From Butyrivibrio sp. LC3010 (GTDB lineage: Bacteria > Bacillota > Clostridia > Lachnospirales > Lachnospiraceae), in contig NZ_AUJU01000009.1 in NCBI RefSeq assembly GCF_000424385.1, positions 99,566 through 163,565 on the forward strand: a stretch of DNA of 64,000 nucleotides. The letters are read 5' to 3'. This document shows, in pieces, positions 25,385 through 33,950 of the stretch (within the stretch, counting starts at the first letter, position 1; the number at the start of each line of letters is the position of its first letter). The notes under the pieces were generated by a model, which saw only the letters and a list, made by a program, of their open reading frames with translations, made no database searches and was not told where the DNA came from. The position numbers and the translations under genes were made by a program.

Positions 25385-27452
25385 AAGCGTTTTTATTGCC
25401 GAAAAGCCTAGCGTTGCCAAGGCTTTCGGCGCTGCATTAAAATATAAGTTTTCTAATAAAGACGGATATATGGAATCCGAAGAGGCCATCGTTACCTGGT
25501 GTTATGGGCACTTGGTGACGATGAGTTATCCTGAGGTGTATGATGAGAAAATGGCCAAATGGTCATTGGACACAATTCCATTTATTCCGTCTAAATTTAA
25601 GTACGAAATTATTCCACAGAATGCCAAGCAGTTTAATATTGTCAAGGGACTACTGACCAGGCAGGACGTGGATACCATATATATATGTACCGACTCGGGA
25701 CGCGAGGGTGAGTATATTTACAGACTGGTTGATCAGGAAGCAAATGTCTCAGGTAAGCTGAAGAAAAGAGTATGGATAGATTCTCAGACAGAGGAAGAGA
25801 TTCTGAGAGGTATTCGTGAAGCAAAAGATGACAGCGAATATGATAACATAGGTGCTGCCGCATATCTAAGGGCTAAAGAAGACTATCTGATGGGTATTAA
25901 CTTCTCAAGAGCTTTAACGCTTAGATATGGTTATTCTATTAAAACATTTCTTGGAATAGACAGATGTGTGGTTGCAGTTGGTCGTGTGATGACCTGCGTA
26001 CTTGGAATAGTCGTTGACAGGGAAAGAGAAATCCGAAACTTTGTAAAGACACCGTTTTACCGTGTTATGGGTGATTTTTCTCTCGGTGAAAAAACTATTT
26101 CTGCGGAGTGGAGAGTTACTGATAAAAGCAGATATAAAGGATCATTTGAGCTTTATAGTGAAAAGGGTTTTAAAGAAGAAAAGTCTGCAAAGTCACTTAT
26201 AGAATCCTTTGGACAGCTTCCTGTTAAAGGAAACATAGCTCTTCTTGAGAAGAAAAAGGAAACTAAAAATCCGCCACTTTTATATAATCTGGCAGAACTT
26301 CAGAATGATTGCTCTAAGTTTTTTAAAATCGATCCTAACCAGACACTGGCTATCGCTCAGGAATTGTATGAAAAGAAGCTTACTACATATCCCAGAACCG
26401 ATGCCAGAGTGCTGAGTAGTGCCATAGCAAAAGAGATTGATAAGAATATTAAAGGTCTGATGTCGTATGAGTCTGCAGGCATTTATGCCAAAGCAATAAT
26501 GCAGCATGAATCCTATAAAAATATTGCAAAGACCAGATATGTTAATGATAAAGCAATAACAGATCACTATGCGATCATTCCTACAGGACAGGGACTTTCC
26601 GCATTGAGCTCTCTAAGTGCTACATCTGCCAAGGTGTATGAGATAATAGTAAGACGATTTCTTGCAGTTTTTTATCCTCCTGCACAATACTCAAAAATAA
26701 AATTGGAGATTACGGTTCCTACTGTTAATCCTGAATTTACCGAAGGCTTCTTTGCAGGCTTTAAGCTGCTAAGCTCCAAGGGCTATCTTCATGTTATGGA
26801 TTATTCCTTTTTTAAGAAAAAGGATGAGAAGGATGCTGAGGAAAACAAAAATGATAATGATCTGGATGATGCTGCCGCAGATGAAGGTTTATTTGAAGTC
26901 CTGTCAAAGCTTAAAAAAGGTGATGAGATAGAACTTACAAATGCTGCGATTAAGGAGGGAGAAACAACGCCTCCCAAAAGGTATAATTCCGGAACATTGA
27001 TTCTTACAATGGAAAATGCCGGACAGTTTATTGAGGATGAGGAGCTTCGTTCTCAGATTAAGGGTTCTGGAATCGGAACCAGTGCTACAAGAGCCGGTAT
27101 TCTTGATAAGCTTGTTAAAAACGGCTACCTTGACCTTAATAAAAAGACTCAGATAATTACTCCTACTCAAATGGGTGAAATGATATATGATACGGTATTT
27201 GTTTCTATGAAGCCTATGCTAAATCCTTCACTCACAGCCAGCTGGGAAAAGGGACTTACTCAGGTTGAGCAGGGCGAGATTTCTGAAGATGAATATATGA
27301 AAAAACTCTCTGACTTTATTGCAAGACGAACCAATTACGTCAAAGAGAATGATATGAGATCTCATATGCAAAGATTTTTCATGCAATCATCGCAGTACTA
27401 TAAAAAGGCGCCTGCCAAGACCAGGAAGCCAAGGTCCAAAAAGGCGAAGTAA
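25377..27452 (+). CDS. topB: DNA topoisomerase III (type IA)
   Basis: This 691-residue type IA topoisomerase relaxes and decatenates DNA through a transient 5'-phosphotyrosine. The Toprim domain is at the N-terminus (SVFIAEKPSVAKAFG, with E9, and TDSGREGE near 103). The active-site Tyr lies in TTYPRTDAR near 338. There are no C-terminal zinc ribbons; the tail is basic (KTRKPRSKKAK). An acidic insert (about 480-505) interrupts the core. The ATG lies within the 3' end of the degenerate ATPase gene, so the two are coupled. No conjugation genes are nearby, so this is probably the chromosomal TopB and not one on a mobile element. Confidence 0.93.
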   Translation: MPKSVFIAEKPSVAKAFGAALKYKFSNKDGYMESEEAIVTWCYGHLVTMSYPEVYDEKMAKWSLDTIPFIPSKFKYEIIPQNAKQFNIVKGLLTRQDVDTIYICTDSGREGEYIYRLVDQEANVSGKLKKRVWIDSQTEEEILRGIREAKDDSEYDNIGAAAYLRAKEDYLMGINFSRALTLRYGYSIKTFLGIDRCVVAVGRVMTCVLGIVVDREREIRNFVKTPFYRVMGDFSLGEKTISAEWRVTDKSRYKGSFELYSEKGFKEEKSAKSLIESFGQLPVKGNIALLEKKKETKNPPLLYNLAELQNDCSKFFKIDPNQTLAIAQELYEKKLTTYPRTDARVLSSAIAKEIDKNIKGLMSYESAGIYAKAIMQHESYKNIAKTRYVNDKAITDHYAIIPTGQGLSALSSLSATSAKVYEIIVRRFLAVFYPPAQYSKIKLEITVPTVNPEFTEGFFAGFKLLSSKGYLHVMDYSFFKKKDEKDAEENKNDNDLDDAAADEGLFEVLSKLKKGDEIELTNAAIKEGETTPPKRYNSGTLILTMENAGQFIEDEELRSQIKGSGIGTSATRAGILDKLVKNGYLDLNKKTQIITPTQMGEMIYDTVFVSMKPMLNPSLTASWEKGLTQVEQGEISEDEYMKKLSDFIARRTNYVKENDMRSHMQRFFMQSSQYYKKAPAKTRKPRSKKAK

Positions 27453-27476
27453 GATAATACAGTTGCAGTATTTGAT

Positions 27477-27523
27477 TTATGAGTGTGTATATTTGATACG
27501 ATAGTGAGTTGTCTCACTCATAA
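27477..27523 (+). other. two mutually exclusive hairpins after topB
   Basis: TTATGAGTG (27477-27485) can pair with CACTCATAA (27515-27523). AGTGAG (27503-27508) can instead pair with CTCACT (27513-27518). The pairings share bases and cannot coexist. No T-run follows, so a simple terminator is unlikely. Confidence 0.4.
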
Positions 27524-27575
27524 GTAATCAGAATAATAGCCTTATTGAATTTACGTAGTTTAGAAAGGGGACATT

Positions 27576-28253
27576 ATGGAAAGCTATAAGATTGAGAATA
27601 TGTATGACTTGAACGAAACAATTGCGGCAGACATCTTCAAGGGAGTTACCTATCCCTGGGAAGTCCTTCCGAAAATCAAGGATTTTATAGTAGAACTGGG
27701 GAATACATTATCTCTTGAGAAATTTGAAAAAAGAGGAGAGAATATCTGGGTAGCTAAAAGCGCTAAGTTTCTTTCAGATAATGTTTATATTGCAGGTCCC
27801 TGCATAATTGATGAGGAGGCTGAAATTAGACCGGGTGCCTTTATCAGAGGGAATGCAATTGTTGGAAAAGGAGCTGTTGTAGGTAATTCTACTGAACTTA
27901 AGAATGTTATTCTTTTCAATAAAGTTCAGGTTCCTCATTATAATTATGTCGGTGATTCTATACTTGGATATAAAGCTCATATGGGAGCTGGATCAATTAC
28001 TTCAAATGTAAAATCAGATAAAAAGCTTGTAGTTATAAAGAATGGCCAGGATGATCAGATAGAGACCGGACTTAAAAAGGTAGGCGCCATGCTTGGAGAT
28101 AACGTTGAAGTGGGCTGTGGCAGTATTCTTAATCCCGGAACAGTGGTAGGAAGAAAAAGTAATATTTATCCTCTGTCATCAGTAAGAGGATGCGTTCCTG
28201 CGAGACATATTTATAAAGATAGTGAAAATATAGTTGAGAAAATAGACGATTAA
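27576..28253 (+). CDS. left-handed beta-helix (hexapeptide) acyltransferase-like protein
   Basis: This 225-residue protein has a helical N-terminal part (about 1-55) followed by a hexapeptide-repeat left-handed beta-helix (about 60-205; I/V at every sixth position, for example AEIRPGAFIRGNAIVGKGAVVG). It resembles the acetyltransferase half of GlmU and stand-alone UDP-GlcNAc pyrophosphorylase-like proteins of Clostridia, but has no nucleotidyltransferase domain. It may acylate a sugar nucleotide; the substrate is unknown. AAAGGGG precedes the ATG and the gene appears monocistronic. Confidence 0.8.
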   Translation: MESYKIENMYDLNETIAADIFKGVTYPWEVLPKIKDFIVELGNTLSLEKFEKRGENIWVAKSAKFLSDNVYIAGPCIIDEEAEIRPGAFIRGNAIVGKGAVVGNSTELKNVILFNKVQVPHYNYVGDSILGYKAHMGAGSITSNVKSDKKLVVIKNGQDDQIETGLKKVGAMLGDNVEVGCGSILNPGTVVGRKSNIYPLSSVRGCVPARHIYKDSENIVEKIDD

Positions 28254-28265
28254 TACCCACTTTAA

Positions 28266-28295
28266 TTGACTTGCCCTGTATATAGGTATTATAAT
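28266..28295 (+). promoter_or_regulatory. promoter of the DUF6465-like gene
   Basis: TTGACT at 28266-28271 and TATAAT at 28290-28295 are separated by 18 bases. The predicted start lies about 35 bases before the ATG at 28336. Confidence 0.8.
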
Positions 28296-28335
28296 CTAAA
28301 AAGTTTATAAATTTTTTATACGAGGAGGGAATATT

Positions 28336-28539
28336 ATGGCAGCTATCAAGACTAAGATTGAGCTTCAGTATGGTGACAAGTCAATTTCTCAAGAAGACCT
28401 TGTAGAAAGAGCTAAGGCAGCATATGAAGCTGATTATGGAGTTAAGGGTGCTAAGAATCTTGAGCTTTACGTTAAGCCTGAAGAGAACAAGGCTTACTAT
28501 GTTGTAAACAACAAGATGACCGGAAGCATCGATCTTTAA
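28336..28539 (+). CDS. small DUF6465-like protein
   Basis: This 67-residue soluble protein appears to be of the DUF6465 type, small proteins common in Lachnospiraceae. It reads like a short alpha/beta fold ending in LELYVKPEENKAYYVVNNKMTGSID. The function is unknown. A strong promoter, GAGGAGGG ribosome site, highly preferred codons and a strong terminator indicate an abundant stand-alone product. The DUF assignment is from memory of the family pattern. Confidence 0.75.
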   Translation: MAAIKTKIELQYGDKSISQEDLVERAKAAYEADYGVKGAKNLELYVKPEENKAYYVVNNKMTGSIDL

Positions 28540-28555
28540 TGTTTTTTGTACTTTT

Positions 28556-28590
28556 AAGACCTTAGGATTATTATCCTGAGGTCTTTTTTT
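28556..28590 (+). terminator. strong terminator after the small protein gene
   Basis: A 13-bp stem, AAGACCTTAGGAT with ATCCTGAGGTCTT (one mismatch), has a 4-base loop and is followed by a long T-run. It lies 17 bases after the stop. Confidence 0.95.
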
Positions 28591-28646
28591 CTAGAAAATA
28601 CCCAGCCGGCAAACAGTGTGACCGGTGAACTGGAGATGGACGCATT

Positions 28647-29028
28647 ATGTATGGTTTTATGGCATTTGCAACTAAGGGGGTGTCCTTTGGCGGCATAGAA
28701 ATTGCGATTCCTGATGCAATAATCCCGGTGGTCGGAGGTTTTCCTACAATCATTCTATGGGCAGTCGGAGCAGTTGCTGTGATGTCTATGATATGGAACA
28801 AAACAGCTCTGGGAAGCAGAAGCGATTGCAGCATGTGTTGTCGGTGGTATATCATTTAGCGGTGGTGTTGGAAAAATACGTGGCATCGTTGTGGGAGTTC
28901 TTATTTTTACATCACTGTCATATGCGCTGACGGTTCTTGGTGTTGATACCAACCTGCAGTTCATATTCCTGGGGCTTATTATCATCTTGGCAGTAATGAT
29001 TGATGGTTTTAAACATAAGCAGCGATGA
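28647..29028 (+). pseudogene. remnant of a sugar ABC transporter permease (MglC/RbsC-like)
   Basis: Two pieces of one permease lie in different frames. The first (28647-28816) gives MYGFMAFATKGVSFGG, an IPVVGGFPT loop and a membrane helix ending WNKTALG. The second, one frame over, runs from 28819 to the TGA at 29026-29028. It begins EAIAACVVGGISFSGG, which is the highly conserved region near the C-terminus of BPD_transp_2 permeases for galactose, ribose or similar sugars, and ends IIILAVMIDGFKHKQR. About 70-80 residues that normally separate these parts are missing at the junction, and the N-terminal half is absent. No ATPase or binding-protein partner is present. It has decayed by deletion. 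Confidence 0.75.
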
Positions 29029-29104
29029 TATAATATAAAGACTTGTATTTTTAATTTCGATTGATTTGGGGGAGTAAAATAAAAAAATATTTTAGGGATG
29101 GAAA

Positions 29105-29986
29105 ATGAAAAAAGAATTATCACTCGAACAGAACTATAATAAACTGCAAAACTGTGAATTGTTCCTACTTGATATGGATGGAACTCTCTATCTTGGGGAT
29201 AATGTTTTTCCCTGTGCATTAGAATTTATTAACTTTCTTGAAGAAAATGGAAAACGATATATCTATCTGACAAATAATTCTTCAAGAGCTGGTACTGATT
29301 ACGTAGACAGGTTAAGGGGACTTGGTTTCCCGTGCGATACGGAGCATGTATATACTTCCGGAATGGCAACTGCTGAGTATCTCAATCAATATTATAAGGA
29401 CAGATATATTTATGTTGTCGGGACCAGAACTTTTTATAATGAGATAAAATCAGCCGGTCTGAAAGCATTTAATACTTCAGACTATGACGGAACTGATTTT
29501 GAAGAGCTCCGTGAAAAGCTTGATGAAGAAAATAATATACCGGTAGTTTGTGTAGGTTTTGATACTGAACTTGTGTATCGTGACTTAGATCTTGCTGTTC
29601 ATTTTTTAAGGAGAGATGCTGCATTTATCGCTGCTAATCCGGATTGGGTATGCCCTATGCCAAAGGGTGAGGTTTTGCCTGACTGTGGAAGCATATGCGC
29701 TCTACTTACTGCTTCTTCAGGAAAAGAACCTGTGTACATTGGTAAACCTAATAGAAACATGGTTGATATTATTTCGAGAATGACAGGAGTAGCTAATGAA
29801 AAGATATGCTGTGTCGGTGACAGATTATATACTGACATTGCTGTAGCGCAGAATTCCGGAGCTGTTTCTGTATGTGTTCTTACCGGTGAAGCTGATGAAC
29901 AGATGATTTCGGAAATGGAAACTAAACCGGATTATACTCTTGACGATATAGGGGGCCTCACAAGTATAATGAAACTGGTACGTTAA
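29105..29986 (+). CDS. HAD-superfamily IIA phosphatase (NagD/PNPP-like)
   Basis: This 293-residue cytoplasmic phosphatase has the HAD nucleophile motif DMDGT (D23, D25), motif II in YLTNNSSR, the Lys in IGKPNRNM and the acidic GDRLYTDI (near 237). The cap arrangement fits subclass IIA, with NagD and 4-nitrophenylphosphatase-like members that dephosphorylate nucleotides or sugar phosphates. The natural substrate cannot be told. It ends 22 bases before the secreted protein gene. Confidence 0.9.
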   Translation: MKKELSLEQNYNKLQNCELFLLDMDGTLYLGDNVFPCALEFINFLEENGKRYIYLTNNSSRAGTDYVDRLRGLGFPCDTEHVYTSGMATAEYLNQYYKDRYIYVVGTRTFYNEIKSAGLKAFNTSDYDGTDFEELREKLDEENNIPVVCVGFDTELVYRDLDLAVHFLRRDAAFIAANPDWVCPMPKGEVLPDCGSICALLTASSGKEPVYIGKPNRNMVDIISRMTGVANEKICCVGDRLYTDIAVAQNSGAVSVCVLTGEADEQMISEMETKPDYTLDDIGGLTSIMKLVR

Positions 29987-30008
29987 ATACTTGTGAAGGG
30001 GAAATTAC

Positions 30009-32855
30009 ATGATTAAATATGTGAGGGGATTATTAAAAAAATTGATGCCAGCTATTTTTGCTGTATCAATTTTTTTTACTTATACCGGTGTTTATGCAGG
30101 AGTTCCGGTAAAAGCTGCCACAAACAGTACGCTTGATATCCGTTATCCGACAGATGATATGCCGGATGTTCCTTTTCCTGAGCTTATTAAAGCAGAACTC
30201 CCTGAGGCAGATGCTGAACCTCCTTACGGCTTGTTTGCTGTTACTCCGGAGCTTTCAACAGGACCTCATTATAGATATCTGAGCGATATGGAACAGAGTA
30301 TGTATAGGGCAATACTTCAGGCCAGTACGCATGTTTATGACTTTGAAGCTGTGCCGGGCTTTTCATTGCCTTACTTTCATTTGTTTGCTGAGGATATGGA
30401 CTCACCATCTATGCCCTTTAACAATAGTCAGTTTCTGGTTGTAACCAGAGCCGTGCGATTTGATCATCCTGAGCTTGTTCAGCTTACTTTATGCAGTGTA
30501 AATGTTTTTTATCTGGAAAATAAAAATGAAAAAAGCGGAAGAACCGGATACGATTTTTATATAGCGTTAAAGTCTATGGTTAAGGGATATAACCAGGCCA
30601 GATTCAATATGATGGAAAAAGAATTCGAGCAGGCATGTGACGTATTTTTGTCAGATCCCGAGATACAAAATGCTAAAAGCGATGTGCTGAAGGAACTCGC
30701 TGTACATGATAAGCTTATAGATGAAATCGAGTATGATTATTCAAGTGAAGTAGACAATACCACTTACCATTTGTCTCATACAGCATATGGGAGCCTTATA
30801 AACAAGACATCTGTTTGCGACGGATACGCAGGAGCTCTGTCATATCTTTTGAAAAAACTAAATATCGATACAATGATAATAGCCGGTTACACTAAATCAG
30901 GTAATCAGGGAAATCATGCCTGGAATATCGTTTGCATCGATGGAGAATGGTATGAGGTTGATCTGACCTGGAATGATCCGACTATAAAAGCAAATTATTC
31001 TGAAACACTTCTGTTTGAAATACACCATTTATACTACAACCTGACCACTGACGAATTTAGAAATTATAAAAAGCAATACGTGGTTGATAATAAAACGATA
31101 AAAGCCGATACAATGAGGATAAGAAGGGTTACCTTTGCGGATATGCCCAAGGCAACGGGGACGCAGTATTCCTTTGCAAATGTAAAGAAAATCCTGAAAG
31201 AAAGCATGCAGCCGGAGGTTATTCCTGTGACTGGTATTGAGCTTTCAGATACATCTATAAGTGCAAAATACGGTCAGTCAGGCAAAATCGGTTATAAAAT
31301 CATACCTTCTGATGCAAATGATAAAAATGTATCCTGGTCCAGCTCTGATAATCAAATAGTATCGATAGAAGACCTTGGTGAGGAAGGCTGCAGCTATAAA
31401 GTTGTGGGATTTGGAAAAGCAAAAATCACTGCATCTATGGAAGGCGGTATATATGCGGAATGCATCATAGATAATCCTGTTAGAGAATGTAATGTCAGCT
31501 TTGATCTAAATGGCGGAACAGGAGAGGTGGGAGCAATAACAAGAAATACCGGTGATAAGTACGGTGTTTTGCCAAATGATGTAGTCAGAGAAGGATATGA
31601 ATTTGCAGGATGGTTTACTGATCAGACTGAAGGACAGGAGATAACTGAAGACACTTATATTTTTTATGATGATGATGTGATCCTCTATGCACACTGGAAC
31701 GAAAAAACTAAAGCGCCTGAAGAAGATCCGGAGCCAATTGAAAACGCGGATCCGCCAGAGAACCCAGATCCTTCAGAAGACCCTGAACCAGTGGTTAATC
31801 CGGATCCGCCAGAGAACCCAGATCCTTCAGAAGACCCTGAACCAGTGGTTAATCCGGATCCGACAGAAAAGCCTGATCCAACGGAAGAAGACCCTGAACC
31901 TGCGGTGAATCAGGATCCGCCAGAAAAGCCTGATCCAACGGAAGAAAATCCTGAACACACAGAGAATCCTAATCCCTCGGAAAATCCGGGTAATACAGAA
32001 ACCACTGTGCCTTCAGAGAATCCGAAACCATCCGGGGAGCCGATACCAACAAAGAATCCTGAACAACCCGGAAATCCTGAGATACCAGAAAAAAATCCGA
32101 TGCCATCAGAGAATGAGTCAGGAAATATTAATGATGAGTCAGAGGAAGTAGATATACCGGAAAATAACGAAGATACCGGAATAAATGATATTGGTGGAGG
32201 GTCTGGCTCTAATACTGAGAATTCTGACATTACAGAAAATGATGAACACAGAATTCCGGATAATTCAGTAGTCACCGAGAATGGACAGACTATAAATGCT
32301 GATAGACAAGATACAGATGGTGACGCGTCTAATAGCCGGGAAAGTGTAACAACAGAGTCTGTTGTAGCAGATAAAGTGATTTCATCTGATCAGATAATGG
32401 AAGCTGTTGAGGAGCTTCCAAAGGACAGACTTGTTTTCGAGAAAAATGAGAGTATGTTTATCTCTTCAGAGAACAATGCTATTGTTTTCCAGTGTACTAA
32501 CAAGAAAGTTAAGAATCTGATTATTGGTGATGAACTTTTATTTGGAAAAAGCAATTTCAGGATAACAGAGATAGGCAGTAAAGCTTACAAAAACTGCAAA
32601 AAGCTTAAGTCTGTAAAACTAGGAAGAAACATAGCAAAGATTGGAAAGGCATCTTTTTCCGGATGTAAAAATCTGTCTAAGATAACAGTTTATGCAGACA
32701 ATCTAAGAACAGTAGCTAAAAACAGTTTTAAAGGCATAAAAGCTAATGCAAAATTCACCATCATATGTAAAGATAAAAAAACTTTTAACAAAGCAAGAAA
32801 AATGTTTAAAAAAGCGGGAGCTTCTAAAGCAGAGTTTAAATTTAAAAAAGCTTAA
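30009..32855 (+). CDS. secreted transglutaminase-like multidomain repeat protein
   Basis: This 948-residue exported protein has a signal peptide with cleavage likely near 37 (VKAA-TNS). It also has a transglutaminase-like domain (about 220-330) with the Cys-His-Asp triad C270 (SVCDGYAG), H303 (NHAWNIV) and D318 (VDLTWND). A Big_2 Ig-like domain follows (about 410-490), then an InlB-type repeat (about 497-560; DLNGGTG, REGYEFAGWF), a Pro/Glu/Asp-rich linker (about 570-700) and BspA-type leucine-rich repeats (about 840-948). No LPxTG or membrane anchor is seen, so it is released or held non-covalently. Such proteins may act as proteases or in cell-wall and host or fibre contact. Confidence 0.87.
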   Translation: MIKYVRGLLKKLMPAIFAVSIFFTYTGVYAGVPVKAATNSTLDIRYPTDDMPDVPFPELIKAELPEADAEPPYGLFAVTPELSTGPHYRYLSDMEQSMYRAILQASTHVYDFEAVPGFSLPYFHLFAEDMDSPSMPFNNSQFLVVTRAVRFDHPELVQLTLCSVNVFYLENKNEKSGRTGYDFYIALKSMVKGYNQARFNMMEKEFEQACDVFLSDPEIQNAKSDVLKELAVHDKLIDEIEYDYSSEVDNTTYHLSHTAYGSLINKTSVCDGYAGALSYLLKKLNIDTMIIAGYTKSGNQGNHAWNIVCIDGEWYEVDLTWNDPTIKANYSETLLFEIHHLYYNLTTDEFRNYKKQYVVDNKTIKADTMRIRRVTFADMPKATGTQYSFANVKKILKESMQPEVIPVTGIELSDTSISAKYGQSGKIGYKIIPSDANDKNVSWSSSDNQIVSIEDLGEEGCSYKVVGFGKAKITASMEGGIYAECIIDNPVRECNVSFDLNGGTGEVGAITRNTGDKYGVLPNDVVREGYEFAGWFTDQTEGQEITEDTYIFYDDDVILYAHWNEKTKAPEEDPEPIENADPPENPDPSEDPEPVVNPDPPENPDPSEDPEPVVNPDPTEKPDPTEEDPEPAVNQDPPEKPDPTEENPEHTENPNPSENPGNTETTVPSENPKPSGEPIPTKNPEQPGNPEIPEKNPMPSENESGNINDESEEVDIPENNEDTGINDIGGGSGSNTENSDITENDEHRIPDNSVVTENGQTINADRQDTDGDASNSRESVTTESVVADKVISSDQIMEAVEELPKDRLVFEKNESMFISSENNAIVFQCTNKKVKNLIIGDELLFGKSNFRITEIGSKAYKNCKKLKSVKLGRNIAKIGKASFSGCKNLSKITVYADNLRTVAKNSFKGIKANAKFTIICKDKKTFNKARKMFKKAGASKAEFKFKKA
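31749..31856 (+). repeat. 54-bp perfect tandem repeat in the Pro-rich linker
   Basis: Two identical 54-base units start at 31749 and 31803, and a third begins at 31857 and then diverges. Each unit encodes 18 residues of the type DPPENPDPSEDPEPVVNP. The identity at DNA level implies recent duplication and likely length variation by slippage or recombination. Confidence 0.93.
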
Positions 32856-32900
32856 CAGGTCTTGCTTTAAGTGAATTTTTTATATGAGATTATATTTTTT

Positions 32901-32946
32901 GGCAGGGGATTTTCTCATTGTGAAAATTCCTTGCCGGAAGTATAAT
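32901..32946 (+). promoter_or_regulatory. ATP synthase operon promoter overlapping a hairpin
   Basis: TTGTGA (32918-32923) and TATAAT (32941-32946) are spaced by 17 bases. The -35 box lies inside a 14-bp inverted repeat (32901-32914 with 32922-32935, two G-T pairs, 7-base loop). The element may be an operator, or a terminator of the upstream gene fused to the promoter. The atpB ATG follows about 40 bases later. Confidence 0.7.
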
Positions 32947-32988
32947 AAAACTGTTTAATAAATTAAGATTTTTGGGACGGTATTGATT

Positions 32989-33678
32989 ATGGACATTGGA
33001 GGATTGTTAAAAGAGCTGTTATTAGAGGATAAGGTGCTTATACACTTTGACTTTATGAACGGCTTTTTTGATATTAATAAGTCGGTTGTAGTAACCTGGG
33101 GGGTTATAGCTGTTCTGGCAGTGGTCATATTGTTTTTGACCAGCAATATGAAGGTTCATGATATAGGAACAAGGCAGCTTATAGCGGAGACGATTGTTGA
33201 CGGACTTCGAGGCATCACCGGAGGAATGCTTGGTGAAGAGGGCTATATGTACAGAGACTTTATGGCAGTAGTTCTTGTATTTATAGGAGCATCGAATCTG
33301 GTTGGACTGTTCGGTCTTACTCCTGCGACTATGGATTTAAATGTCACGGCAGGACTCGCAATTACCAGTATTGTACTGGTAGAAGCAGCCGGTATAATAC
33401 AGAAGGGCTTTGGCAAGTGGCTTAAAGGCTTTTCACAGCCCATGGCTATAGTAACACCTATGAATATATTGGAGCTTGCCATCAGACCGTTATCTCTTTG
33501 TATGCGACTTTTTGGTAATGTTATAGGCGCTACAGTAATTATGGAGCTTCTTAAAATGGTAGTTCCGGTTGTTGTACCCGCTGCATTCAGCTTATATTTT
33601 GATATTTTTGACGGCCTTATTCAGGCATATGTATTTGTGTTTCTTACATCCCTCTATATAAAAGAGGCGATTGAATAA
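32989..33678 (+). CDS. atpB: F-type ATP synthase subunit a
   Basis: This 229-residue integral membrane subunit of the Fo motor has five to six helices. The essential Arg lies in the penultimate helix (LSLCMRLFGN), where it faces the c-ring carboxylate and separates the two half-channels. The length is typical. It is the first gene of the atp operon; no atpI lies upstream. The ATG at 32989 is preferred over an in-frame TTG two codons earlier. Confidence 0.96.
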   Translation: MDIGGLLKELLLEDKVLIHFDFMNGFFDINKSVVVTWGVIAVLAVVILFLTSNMKVHDIGTRQLIAETIVDGLRGITGGMLGEEGYMYRDFMAVVLVFIGASNLVGLFGLTPATMDLNVTAGLAITSIVLVEAAGIIQKGFGKWLKGFSQPMAIVTPMNILELAIRPLSLCMRLFGNVIGATVIMELLKMVVPVVVPAAFSLYFDIFDGLIQAYVFVFLTSLYIKEAIE

Positions 33679-33712
33679 ATTGAAAATAATAACATGAAAC
33701 GGAGGTTTTTTT

Positions 33713-33928
33713 ATGAGTTTAACAGCACTTGGTGCAGGAATTGCAGCTTTCACAGGACTTGGAGCAGGTATCGGAATTGGTGTTGCTACAGCTAAGGCAG
33801 TTGATGCGGTTGCGCGTCAGCCTGAGGCTGATGGTAAGATTATGAAGCTCCTGCTTCTTGGTTGCGCTTTGGCAGAGGCAACAGCTATTTACGGTTTCGT
33901 TGTAGCAATCATGATTCTGTTTACGTGA
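33713..33928 (+). CDS. atpE: F-type ATP synthase subunit c
   Basis: This 71-residue hairpin protein has two membrane helices joined by the conserved RQPEA loop. The ion-carrying acid is the Glu of CALAEATAIYG in helix 2. The Na+-type signature (a Gln in helix 1 and Glu-Ser in helix 2, as in Ilyobacter or Acetobacterium) is not kept: helix 1 reads GIGIGVA and helix 2 AEAT. Proton coupling is therefore the more likely reading. An ACGGAGG site precedes the ATG. Confidence 0.97.
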   Translation: MSLTALGAGIAAFTGLGAGIGIGVATAKAVDAVARQPEADGKIMKLLLLGCALAEATAIYGFVVAIMILFT

Positions 33929-33950
33929 TATTTTTGGGAGGAGAAGTACC

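Noticed and set aside
25377..27452. topB as a marker of an integrative conjugative element
   Set aside because: No relaxase, type IV secretion, integrase or attachment site lies nearby, and the flanks are housekeeping genes.
28755..29219. 154-residue minus-strand frame across the pseudogene and the HAD gene
   Set aside because: It overlaps the conserved permease remnant and the start of the HAD phosphatase; no ribosome site was found.
31749..31960. Possible CRISPR-like spacing of repeats
   Set aside because: The units are directly tandem, keep the reading frame and encode a Pro-rich linker. There are no spacers.
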